Source: Mesorhizobium sp. CU3 (lineage in GTDB: Bacteria; Pseudomonadota; Alphaproteobacteria; Rhizobiales; Rhizobiaceae). Taken from it: 64,000 nt of DNA. Positions 8,406-16,529 of the stretch are shown here, piece after piece. The notes beneath the pieces were generated by a model. It was not told where the DNA came from, ran no database searches, and saw nothing but the letters and a program-made list of their open reading frames with translations. Each line of letters opens with the position of its first letter. Position 1 is the stretch's first letter. The translations under genes and the position numbers were made by a program. The stretch lies in contig NZ_VFWX01000011.1 of the NCBI RefSeq assembly GCF_006442965.1, positions 124,001-188,000 on the forward strand, given 5' to 3'.

Positions 8406-11400
8406 CTATTCAGCCGCCGTCTTCTGCGGTTCGCGCGGCATGTCGTCGTTGTTGCCGAACAGCGAAGGCTGTTCGGCACTTCTGGCCACATCGAGCTCGG
8501 CCTGGCGCTTCGGCATCAGCCCGACCAGCCAGCCGGAGAAGGTCTCGAAATAGACATAGATCACCGGCGTGACGAACAGCGTCAGCGCCTGCGAGGCGAG
8601 CAGGCCGCCGACCACGGCGACGCCGAGCGGCTGGCGCAGTTCGGCGCTGGCGCCGGTGCCGAGCGCGATCGGGAACGTACCCATCAGCGCTGCCAGCGTG
8701 GTCATCATGATCGGCCTGAAACGCATCAGGCAGGCCTTGTGGATGGATTCTTTCGCCGACATGCCTTGTCGCCTGAGCTCCAGCGCGACGTCGACCATCA
8801 TGATGCCGTTCTTCTTGACGATGCCGATCAGCATCAGGATGCCGATCACCGCGATCACCGAAAGGTCCATGCCGGCAAAGCGCAGCGCGAGAACGGCGCC
8901 GAGCACCGCCGAAGGCAGACCGGTCAGGATGGTGAGCGGGTGGATGAAGCTCTCATAGAGCATGCCGAGCACGATATAGATCGTCAGGATAGCGCCGCCG
9001 ATCAGCAGGCCCTGGTTGGCGAGCGAATCCTGGAAGGTCTTGGCGGTGCCGGCAAAGCTGGTGCCGATCGACGTCGGCATGCCGATCTGCTCCTTCAGCT
9101 GGTCGATGCGGGTCACGCTGTCGCCCAGCGCCACGCCCTGCGGCAGGTTGTAGGAGATCGTCACCGCCGGCAGCTGGCCAAGCTGGTTGACCGTCAAGGC
9201 GCCGGCCGTGCGGTCGACGCGGGCAAAGGCCCCCAGCGGCACGAGGCTGCCGCTTGCCGTCCGCACCTGGATGGCCAGCATGCGCTCGGGCGACCATTCG
9301 ATCTTGGGGTCAAGCTCGGTGATGACCTCGTAGCTGTCGGCCGAACCGAAGATGGTCGACACCTGGTCGGTGCCGAAACCGCCATAAAGCGCGGAGCGCA
9401 GCGTGTCGGTGTCGATGCCGAGCTGGGCGGCCTTGTCGCGGTCGATCACCAGCGACGCCTGCAGGGCGTTGTTCTGCAGGTCGCTGGTTACGTCGGTGAA
9501 GGTCTTATGGTCGGCGGCCATCGCGTCGTTGAGCTTCTGCGCCCACTGATCGGTCAGGCCGGTATCGAGCCCCTGCACCACCAGCTGGTAGGCGCTGGCC
9601 GAGGACCGCGAGCCGAGTCGCAGATTCTGCACCGGCTGCATATAGGCTTCGATGCCCGGCACATTGGCCAGTTGGCGCCTCAGATCCGAAAGCACCTTCT
9701 CGATGTCGGGGCGCTTGGCCTTGTCCTTCAACTGTACGAACAGCTGGCCCTGGTTGAGCGCGTTGTTGCCGCTGCCCGCCGACCAGGCGACATGGTCGAC
9801 ATAGGGCGAATGCGAGAACACGCTCGCCACCTGCCCCTGCAGCTTGGCCATGGCATCGAAGGAAATGTCCTGGCGGGCGATCGTCGTCACCGAGATCTGG
9901 CCGATATCCTCCTGCGGGAAGAAACCCTTCGGCGAGACCTGGATCAGCCACACCGAAGCCGCCGCGGTGCCGACAAAGACGAGGAACACCAGGAAAGTGT
10001 GCCGCAGGCAGAAGCTCAAGAGCCGGTCGTAGCCGCGCGTGATGAAGTCCGGCCGGTGGCCGGGGGCATGCTTATCGCGGTCCGCCTTGCTGACCGACAA
10101 CAGCCGCGAGCACAGCATCGGCGTCAGCGTCAACGACACGAACATCGAGGCCAGAATGGCGACCGTCACCACCACGGCGAATTCGTTGAAGATGCGGCCG
10201 ATGACGCCGCCCATCAGAAGGACGGGGATGAACACCGCCACCAGCGAGATCGAGATCGAAATGATGGTGAAGCCGATCTCGCGCGCGCCTTTCAGCGACG
10301 CCTCGAAGGCCGACAAGCCGTCCTCTTCCATGTGGCGGAAGATGTTCTCCAGCATGACGATGGCGTCGTCGACGACAAGGCCGACGGCCAAGGTCAGACC
10401 CATCAGCGAGATGTTGTCGATGGAGAAGCCGAACAGGAACATGGCGCCGAGCGTGGCGATCAGCGAGATCGGCACCGCCACGGCCGGAATGATGGTCGCC
10501 GTGATCCGGCGCAGGAACACGAAGATGACCATCACTACCAGCGCGATGGTCAGAAGCAGCGTGAACTGCACGTCGTCCACGGCCTGACGGATCGAGGTCG
10601 AGCGGTCGTTGAGCAGCTTGATCGAGGCCGCGGCCGGCATCTGCTCCTGGAAGGAAGGCAGCATCGCTTTGACCTTGTCGACGACGTCGACGGTGTTGGC
10701 GTCGGGCTGGCGCTGCACGGCAAGGATGATCGCGCGGGTACCATCGTACCAACTTGCGGTCGTGGTCGTCTGGACGGAATCGACGACGCGCGTCACCTCG
10801 CCCAGCCGCACCGGGTGGCCGTTCTTGGTGGCGATGATCAGGTTCGAGAAGCCGGCGGCGTTGTCGAGCTGCGTGTTGGCGGTGATGGTCAGCTGCTGCT
10901 TGTTGTTCTGCAATACGCCGAGCGGCGTGTTGCTGTTGGCCGACGCGACCGCCGCCTGCAACTGGTCGATCGAGATGCCGCGCGCCGCAAGCGCGGTCGG
11001 ATCGATCTGGATGCGCACCGCATATTTCTGCTGGCCGAAGATCGAGACCTGGGCCACGCCGTCGATCGTCGACAGCGACGGCGAGATGACGTTTTCGGCG
11101 AAGGCGTCGAGATCGGTCATCGGAACCGTGTCGCTGACCAGCGACATAAGTAGGATCGGCGCGTCGGCCGGATTGACCTTCCGGTAGCTCGGCGGCGCCG
11201 TCATTTCCGGCGGCAGCGATTTTTGCGTGCGCGCGATCGCCGCCTGCACGTCCGCGGCAGCAGCGTCGATATCGCGGTTGAGCACGAACTGGATGGCGAT
11301 CGAAGTCTGGCCGAGCGAATTGGTGGTCGAGATGGAATCGATGCCGGCGATAGTCGCGAACTGCTTGATCAGCGGCGTCGCGACGGACGTCGCCATCGTC

Positions 11401-11567
11401 TCCGGCGAAGCGCCGGGCAATTGCGCCGAGACGTTGACCACCGGGAATTCGGCGCTGGGCAGCGCCGCGACCGGCAGGAACTTGTAGGCAAAGATGCCGC
11501 CCAGCACGAGGGCGAGCGACATCAGCAATGTGGCGACGGGTCTGCGAATGCAGAATTCGGAGATCAT
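8406..11567 (-). CDS. RND efflux permease (HAE1/AcrB-like, MdtC-type)
   Basis: Inner-membrane proton-driven efflux pump of 1053 residues, typical for the AcrB/MdtBC superfamily. It opens MISEFCIRRPVATLLMSLAL, has the Asp-Asp relay pair in the fourth membrane segment (VGLVVDDAIVMLENI), and the symmetrical second half with GILMLIGIVKKNGIMMVD. It exports hydrophobic or amphipathic drugs together with a periplasmic adaptor and an outer-membrane channel. The adaptor gene lies directly upstream and overlaps by 4 bases (ATGA). No TolC-type channel gene is present in the window, so the channel must be supplied from elsewhere. Substrate cannot be told from sequence. Confidence 0.95.
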   Translation of the reverse strand: MISEFCIRRPVATLLMSLALVLGGIFAYKFLPVAALPSAEFPVVNVSAQLPGASPETMATSVATPLIKQFATIAGIDSISTTNSLGQTSIAIQFVLNRDIDAAAADVQAAIARTQKSLPPEMTAPPSYRKVNPADAPILLMSLVSDTVPMTDLDAFAENVISPSLSTIDGVAQVSIFGQQKYAVRIQIDPTALAARGISIDQLQAAVASANSNTPLGVLQNNKQQLTITANTQLDNAAGFSNLIIATKNGHPVRLGEVTRVVDSVQTTTTASWYDGTRAIILAVQRQPDANTVDVVDKVKAMLPSFQEQMPAAASIKLLNDRSTSIRQAVDDVQFTLLLTIALVVMVIFVFLRRITATIIPAVAVPISLIATLGAMFLFGFSIDNISLMGLTLAVGLVVDDAIVMLENIFRHMEEDGLSAFEASLKGAREIGFTIISISISLVAVFIPVLLMGGVIGRIFNEFAVVVTVAILASMFVSLTLTPMLCSRLLSVSKADRDKHAPGHRPDFITRGYDRLLSFCLRHTFLVFLVFVGTAAASVWLIQVSPKGFFPQEDIGQISVTTIARQDISFDAMAKLQGQVASVFSHSPYVDHVAWSAGSGNNALNQGQLFVQLKDKAKRPDIEKVLSDLRRQLANVPGIEAYMQPVQNLRLGSRSSASAYQLVVQGLDTGLTDQWAQKLNDAMAADHKTFTDVTSDLQNNALQASLVIDRDKAAQLGIDTDTLRSALYGGFGTDQVSTIFGSADSYEVITELDPKIEWSPERMLAIQVRTASGSLVPLGAFARVDRTAGALTVNQLGQLPAVTISYNLPQGVALGDSVTRIDQLKEQIGMPTSIGTSFAGTAKTFQDSLANQGLLIGGAILTIYIVLGMLYESFIHPLTILTGLPSAVLGAVLALRFAGMDLSVIAVIGILMLIGIVKKNGIMMVDVALELRRQGMSAKESIHKACLMRFRPIMMTTLAALMGTFPIALGTGASAELRQPLGVAVVGGLLASQALTLFVTPVIYVYFETFSGWLVGLMPKRQAELDVARSAEQPSLFGNNDDMPREPQKTAAE

Positions 11568-12850
11568 TGGCTGACCCCACCCGCCTTGTCGGCTTCCGCG
11601 ACCTTGGCGCCGCCTTGGTCGCCGCCATTGGCTGTCGCCTTGCCTTCATGCACGGCAGCGCCGTCCTTCAGCCTGGTCTGGCCTTCGACCACGACCTTCT
11701 CGCCGCTCTTCAGGCCCTGGCTGATGGCGCTGTTTTCGCCTTCCGTCAGCGCCACCTGGACAGGGCGCATCTCGACCGTGTTGTCCGGCTTGACGACATA
11801 GACGAACGGCCCCTTCTGGCTGGGCTGCACCGCGACCGTCGGAACCGAGGTCATCTGCGGCATCGTGCCGGCGTCGAGCACGACATTCACATATTGGCCC
11901 GGCCACAGCGAAAGATCGGGGTTCGGGATGCTCGCCCGCGTGGCGATGGTGCCGGATGCGGTGTCGACGCTGGAATCGACGAAGTCGAGCGTGCCCTTGC
12001 CGATCGGCGTCGGATCGCCGTCCTTGGTCAGGGTCACGTTGCCCTGCTGCGGCTCGGCAAGCGCCTTGTGCAGCAGCGCAAGGTTGCTCTCCGGCAAGGT
12101 GAAATTGACCTGCAGCGGATCCATCTGGGTGATGGTGACGAGCGGCGTCGAAGTGCTGCTCCCGTTGCTGACAGTGACCAGATCGCCGACCGACACATTC
12201 ACCGCGCCGAGCCTACCGGCGATCGGCGCCGCGATCGTGGCAAAGCCGAGCTGGACATTGTCGGCGTCGATCGTCGCCTTGTCGGCGTCGACGGTCGCGG
12301 AGGCCGCCTTCTGCGCGGCGACCGCCTGGTCGTAGGTCTGCTGGGTGCCGGCCTGCTTGGCGACGAGGTCCTTGGCGCGCTGCAGGTCCGAATTCGAGCT
12401 GATGAGCAGCGCCTGGTCCTTGGCCAAAGTCGCCTGATCCTTGGCAAGCTGCGCCTTCAGCGCGCGGTCGTCGAGCTGGAACAGCACGTCGCCGGCCTTC
12501 ACCATCTGGCCGTCCTTGACGTCGATCGACACGATCTGGCTGGACACGCGCGCATTGATGTTGACCACCGCCGGCGAGGAAACGAAGCCGATGGCATAGC
12601 GGCGGATCGGGAAATCGGCGGTGCTGGCGGTGGCGGACAGGATCGAGGCGGAACGCGCGCCGCCGCCCTTCTGCTTGTCGCCGCCGCCGGAATTGTCCGC
12701 TGCCTTGGCTGTCTTGTCGGCGTTGGCCGCGTCCGCCTTCTGGCCCGAAATCAGTTGCTGCACCTTGCCCAGCGTCGCCGGCGAAAAATAAAGACCGGCG
12801 CCCGCCAGACAGGCGATCGCAATGACTGCAAAGGCGATTTTCCCGCGCAT
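11564..12850 (-). CDS. RND efflux periplasmic adaptor subunit
   Basis: Membrane-fusion protein that links the RND permease to an outer-membrane channel. The 428-residue product starts with an N-terminal membrane anchor (IAFAVIAIACLAGAGLYF), then a glycine- and lysine-rich linker around residues 40-68, a lipoyl half-domain (VNINARVSSQIVSIDVKDGQMVKAGDVLFQLD), an alanine-rich coiled-coil hairpin and a beta-barrel domain. The frame can also start at a TTG at 12856, which has AGAGGG five bases upstream; the ATG at 12850 is 11 bases from the same site, so either is possible. First gene of the pump operon. Confidence 0.93.
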   Translation of the reverse strand: MRGKIAFAVIAIACLAGAGLYFSPATLGKVQQLISGQKADAANADKTAKAADNSGGGDKQKGGGARSASILSATASTADFPIRRYAIGFVSSPAVVNINARVSSQIVSIDVKDGQMVKAGDVLFQLDDRALKAQLAKDQATLAKDQALLISSNSDLQRAKDLVAKQAGTQQTYDQAVAAQKAASATVDADKATIDADNVQLGFATIAAPIAGRLGAVNVSVGDLVTVSNGSSTSTPLVTITQMDPLQVNFTLPESNLALLHKALAEPQQGNVTLTKDGDPTPIGKGTLDFVDSSVDTASGTIATRASIPNPDLSLWPGQYVNVVLDAGTMPQMTSVPTVAVQPSQKGPFVYVVKPDNTVEMRPVQVALTEGENSAISQGLKSGEKVVVEGQTRLKDGAAVHEGKATANGGDQGGAKVAEADKAGGVSQ

Positions 12851-13064
12851 CGACAAATAAGCCCTCTACCCGACACGCCGATCCCGGTGGTCCATTATAG
12901 CTCGATTCACGGCCTTTCGCCGCGATTTTGCTGCAATAGATAGGACACGGCTCTGGCGGAAAAGGGCCAAAACGCGGCATTACGAATATTTAATGTGCAC
13001 TGCACAAGCGTTGGGCAGCCGGCTAACACGCCGCCGCCGCCCTGTCGTGACGCCGAAACTTACG

Positions 13065-13661
13065 TCAGCGAAGCATAGGCCAGAGCGTTGCGGCCAGCAA
13101 CACGCCCATGGCAATGTTGAACCATTTCAGCCGCACCGGATCCGACAGGAAGCCGCGCAACGCCGTGCCGAATCCGGCCCATATCGAGACGCTGGGCAGG
13201 TTGACGATGGCAAAGGCGGCCGAGATCAGCATCACCGAAACGAACGGGTGGTCGGAATTGGTGTAGACCGCCATGGCGGTGATCGCCATCACCCAGGCTT
13301 TCGGGTTGACCCACTGGAACGCCGCCGCGTCGATGAAGCGCATCGGCTTCGCCTCAGTCTCCCCCTTGCCGCTCATCGAGCGCGACATGGCGATCTTCCA
13401 GGCGAGATAGAGCAGGTAGGCGGCGCCGGCGATCTTCAAGGCCGTGTGCAGCGCCGGAAACGCCGTCAGCACGGCGCCGAGCCCAAACCCCACCGCCAGC
13501 AGCAGGACGAAAAAGCCGATGCTGATGCCCAGCATATGCGGGATCGTCCGCACGATGCCGAAATTGACGCCGGATGTGAGCAGCATCAGATTGTTTGGCC
13601 CCGGCGTGATCGAGGTCACGAAGGCGTAGACCAGCAAGGCAAGGAATGCGTCGAGCGACAT
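13065..13661 (-). CDS. LysE/RhtB-family amino acid exporter
   Basis: Inner-membrane exporter of 198 residues with about six membrane segments. The N-terminal signature SITPGPNNLMLLTSGVNFG is the LysE/RhtB family motif, and FQWVNPKAWVMAI is the conserved central segment. Members export lysine, threonine, homoserine or other small metabolites; the substrate here is unknown. A strong GGGAGGAGATC site precedes the ATG. Monocistronic: the neighbouring efflux operon starts on the same strand about 200 bases downstream and ilvH ends about 100 bases upstream. Confidence 0.9.
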   Translation of the reverse strand: MSLDAFLALLVYAFVTSITPGPNNLMLLTSGVNFGIVRTIPHMLGISIGFFVLLLAVGFGLGAVLTAFPALHTALKIAGAAYLLYLAWKIAMSRSMSGKGETEAKPMRFIDAAAFQWVNPKAWVMAITAMAVYTNSDHPFVSVMLISAAFAIVNLPSVSIWAGFGTALRGFLSDPVRLKWFNIAMGVLLAATLWPMLR

Positions 13662-13768
13662 GATCTCCTCCCAGATATGTCAGCCTTATTGACCTTTTAG
13701 CACACGCGCAAAAGCCACGGGATGAACGGCTGCCGGGCCAAGACCCGAAAGCGGGTCGACGTTCCCTT

Positions 13769-14341
13769 TTACATCCCCTGCGGGCCGCGGTTCATCGCCG
13801 CCACGCCGGTGCGGCAGATCTCGACCAGGCCGAGCGGCTTCATGATGGCGATGAACTGGTCGAGCTTGGAGCCCTTGCCGGTGATCTCGAAGATGAAATG
13901 CTCGGTGTTGGCGTCGATCACCGAGGCGCGGAACGCGTCCGCCAGCCGGAGCGCTTCGACGCGGGCATCGCCGGTGCCGGCGACCTTGACCAGCGCCAGC
14001 TCCCGCTCCAGCGGCCGCTCCTGGCCAAGCTCGTGCGAGCGCACGGAAAGGTCGACCACCCGGTGCACCGGCACGATGCGCTCGAGCTGATGCTTGATCT
14101 GCTCAAGCACATGCGGCGTGCCGCGCGTCACGATGGTGATGCGCGACAGATGCTTTTCGTGCTCTGTCTCCGAGACGGTCAGGCTTTCGATGTTGTAGCC
14201 GCGCCCCGAGAACAGGCCGATGACCCGGGCAAGCACACCCGGCTCGTTGTCGACCAGCACGGAGAGCGTGTGGTTCTCCGGCTTTTCCGTTTCCTTGGCG
14301 ATGAAATAGGCCGAGCCGGTCGGTTGTAGCTGTGCGTTCAT
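13769..14341 (-). CDS. ilvH: Acetolactate synthase small (regulatory) subunit
   Basis: Regulatory subunit of acetohydroxyacid synthase, which gives the large subunit full activity and valine feedback inhibition. The 190-residue protein has an N-terminal ACT domain (LSVLVDNEPGVLARVIGLFSGRGYNIESLTV) and a C-terminal domain ending in the IMKPLGLVEICRTG block. Start at the ATG at 14341 (MNAQLQPTG); the open frame to 14446 overlaps the end of ilvB and does not look coding. It follows ilvB by 55 bases on the same strand, so both are under the same leader attenuator. Confidence 0.95.
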   Translation of the reverse strand: MNAQLQPTGSAYFIAKETEKPENHTLSVLVDNEPGVLARVIGLFSGRGYNIESLTVSETEHEKHLSRITIVTRGTPHVLEQIKHQLERIVPVHRVVDLSVRSHELGQERPLERELALVKVAGTGDARVEALRLADAFRASVIDANTEHFIFEITGKGSKLDQFIAIMKPLGLVEICRTGVAAMNRGPQGM

Positions 14342-14396
14342 GACTTGAATCTCGATTTCAGGCTTTTGCGCTAATTCTCTGTTCGTGAACGGCTTT

Positions 14397-16193
14397 CTAG
14401 ACCAGTTCCCTGCCCTTGGCGTCGATGGCGTTGGCGACCGCCTCATCCGTCGCCTCGTCCGGCAGGAGCATTTCGTTATGCGCCTTGCCCGACGGGATCA
14501 TCGGGAAGCAGTTGGCCAGCGTCGCCACCCGACAGTCGAACAGCACCGGCTTCTTGACCGAGATCATCTCCTTGATCGCATCGTCGAGCTCGTTCGGCTT
14601 GTCGCAGCGTATGCCATGGCCGCCATAGGCTTCCGCCAGCTTGACGAAGTCCGGCATCGCCTCGGTGTAGGAATGCGACAGCCGGTTGCCGTGCAGCAGC
14701 TGCTGCCACTGGCGCACCATGCCCATATACTGGTTGTTCAAGATGAAGATCTTGATCGGCGCGTTGTACTGCACCGCCGTGCTCATCTCCTGCATCGTCA
14801 TCTGCACCGAGGCGTCGCCGGCGATGTCGATGACCAGCGAATTGGGATGCGCGATCTGCACGCCGAGCGCTGCCGGCAGGCCGTAGCCCATCGTGCCCAG
14901 CCCGCCCGACGTCATCCAGCGGTTCGGCTTTTCGAAATGATAATGCTGCGCCGCCCACATCTGATGCTGGCCGACCTCGGTGGTGATGAAGGTGTCCATG
15001 TCCTTGGTCAGCGCGTAGAGCCGCTGGATGGCATATTGCGGCATGATGACGTCGTTGTTCGGCTTGTAGGCAAGCGAATCGCGCGCGCGCCATTTGGCGA
15101 TCTGCTCCCACCATGGATAGAGCGCCTTCTTGTCGGCCTTGACGGTCGCCCGCCACAGCCGCACCAGGTCCTCCAGCACGCGGCCGACATCGCCCAGGAT
15201 GCCGACATCGGCACGGACGTTCTTGTTGATCGAGGACGGATCGATGTCGATATGGATCTTCTTCGAGTTCGGCGAGAACGCGGTGAGCCGGCCGGTGATG
15301 CGATCGTCGAAGCGCGCGCCGATGCAGATCATGACGTCGCAATCATGCATGGCCATGTTGGCTTCGTAGGTGCCGTGCATGCCGAGCATGCCGACCCAGT
15401 TCTTGCCCGAGGCCGGATACGCGCCGAGCCCCATCAGCGTCGAGGTGATCGGGAAGCCGGTGAGGTCGACCAGTTCGCGCAGCAAATGGCTCGCTTCCGG
15501 GCCGGAATTGACGACGCCGCCGCCCGAATAGATGATCGGCTTCTTCGCGCCGGCCATCAGCTCGACAGCGGCCTTGATCTTTTCCAGGTCGCCCTGGACC
15601 TTCGGCTGATAGCTGGTGCGCGGCGCCGTCTGCGGCGGCACATAGATGCCCTTGGCGAACTGCACGTCCTTCGGGATGTCGACCACGACCGGGCCGGGAC
15701 GCCCGGTGGTCGCGACATGGAAGGCCTCATGGATGGTGGCGGCGAGCTCGTTGACGTCCTTCACCAGCCAGTTGTGCTTGGTGCAGGGCCTGGTGATGCC
15801 GACCGTGTCGCATTCCTGGAAAGCGTCCGAGCCGATCAGCGAAGTCGGCACCTGGCCGGTCAGGCAGACCAGCGGAATGGAATCCATCAGCGCATCCTGC
15901 AGCGGCGTCACCGCATTGGTGGCGCCGGGGCCGGAGGTGACCAGGAGCACGCCGGCCTTGCCGGTCGAGCGCGCATAGCCTTCGGCCGCGTGGCCGGCGC
16001 CCTGCTCGTGGCGGACCAGAATGTGCTCGACCTCGTCCTGCTGAAAAATCTCGTCATAGATCGGGAGAACGGCGCCGCCCGGATAGCCGAAGACATGCTT
16101 GACGCCATTGTCCTTCAGCGCCTGCACCACCATCTCGGCGCCAGTCATTTCCCTGCTTGCCATCTCGCGCCGCTCGTTCTGTCCGTTGCTCAT
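14397..16193 (-). CDS. ilvB: Acetolactate synthase large (catalytic) subunit
   Basis: Thiamine diphosphate enzyme that makes 2-acetolactate or 2-aceto-2-hydroxybutyrate, the first common step of valine, isoleucine and leucine synthesis. The 598-residue protein has the catalytic-glutamate segment (LVRHEQGAGHAAEGYAR), the FAD-binding central domain and the diphosphate motif starting GDASVQMTMQE and ending in LNNQYMGMV. The ATG at 16193 (MSNGQNERREM) is used; the frame is open to 16256, but that stretch runs into the attenuator hairpin. First structural gene of the ilvBH operon; expression is probably set by the attenuator at 16254-16364. Confidence 0.96.
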   Translation of the reverse strand: MSNGQNERREMASREMTGAEMVVQALKDNGVKHVFGYPGGAVLPIYDEIFQQDEVEHILVRHEQGAGHAAEGYARSTGKAGVLLVTSGPGATNAVTPLQDALMDSIPLVCLTGQVPTSLIGSDAFQECDTVGITRPCTKHNWLVKDVNELAATIHEAFHVATTGRPGPVVVDIPKDVQFAKGIYVPPQTAPRTSYQPKVQGDLEKIKAAVELMAGAKKPIIYSGGGVVNSGPEASHLLRELVDLTGFPITSTLMGLGAYPASGKNWVGMLGMHGTYEANMAMHDCDVMICIGARFDDRITGRLTAFSPNSKKIHIDIDPSSINKNVRADVGILGDVGRVLEDLVRLWRATVKADKKALYPWWEQIAKWRARDSLAYKPNNDVIMPQYAIQRLYALTKDMDTFITTEVGQHQMWAAQHYHFEKPNRWMTSGGLGTMGYGLPAALGVQIAHPNSLVIDIAGDASVQMTMQEMSTAVQYNAPIKIFILNNQYMGMVRQWQQLLHGNRLSHSYTEAMPDFVKLAEAYGGHGIRCDKPNELDDAIKEMISVKKPVLFDCRVATLANCFPMIPSGKAHNEMLLPDEATDEAVANAIDAKGRELV

Positions 16194-16253
16194 CGGTCTG
16201 GTCCCGTACTGTCGCCATTTCGGCGTTTGCTGGTCGTTTAGTTGGATTTCAGG

Positions 16254-16280
16254 CAATAAAAAAGGCCCCCGGGGGAGCCT
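16254..16280 (-). terminator. Attenuator terminator of ilvBH
   Basis: On the minus strand the sequence reads GGCTCCCCCGGGGGCC followed by TTTTTTATT: a strong GC hairpin with a T-tract, lying 34 bases after the stop codon of a 16-codon leader peptide and before the ilvB start. This is the layout of a ribosome-mediated transcription attenuator. Confidence 0.85.
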
Positions 16281-16313
16281 GTGTGATGCGCATGGGAGGT
16301 TTTCGCCCGGCGG

Positions 16314-16364
16314 TTACACCGCCTTGCCCACGCGCAAGCCTACGAGAATGAGTGCCTTTTTCAT
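16314..16364 (-). CDS. ilvL: ilv leader peptide (attenuator uORF), 16 aa
   Basis: A short reading frame MKKALILVGLRVGKAV ending in TAA. Seven of its sixteen residues are leucine, isoleucine or valine, clustered as LILV in the first half. It is followed by an intrinsic terminator and then ilvB, so shortage of charged branched-chain tRNAs would stall the ribosome in the LILV run and let RNA polymerase read into ilvBH. Too short for ordinary gene finding. There is no evident ribosome binding site, and the candidate promoter would start the RNA at or within a few bases of the ATG, so the leader may be leaderless. Confidence 0.8.
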   Translation of the reverse strand: MKKALILVGLRVGKAV

Positions 16365-16374
16365 GGGCGCGGAC

Positions 16375-16402
16375 AATAAGGGCGAAAACGCCGGCTCGTC
16401 AA
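16375..16402 (-). promoter_or_regulatory. Candidate promoter of the ilv leader
   Basis: Minus strand TTGACG at 16402-16397 with CTTATT 16 bases further (16380-16375) as a rhizobial-type -10. Start of transcription would fall about 0-4 bases before the leader ATG at 16364. The -35 is good and the -10 is only fair. Confidence 0.4.
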
Positions 16403-16529
16403 TGGGGTGCCGCGCGAATTCACCCGCCTGTGAGAACGGCGTCGGCGCGCGCTACCATAGTACAGTTGAGCGCCTGCCCCCGACGAACCACTATGCGCTG
16501 GCAAAGGACGTTGGCTGCGAGGAGGACGC

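Noticed and set aside
8340..11153. 937-codon plus-strand frame opposite the RND permease
   Set aside because: Low-complexity His/Arg/Asp-rich shadow; the permease on the minus strand is complete with its motifs.
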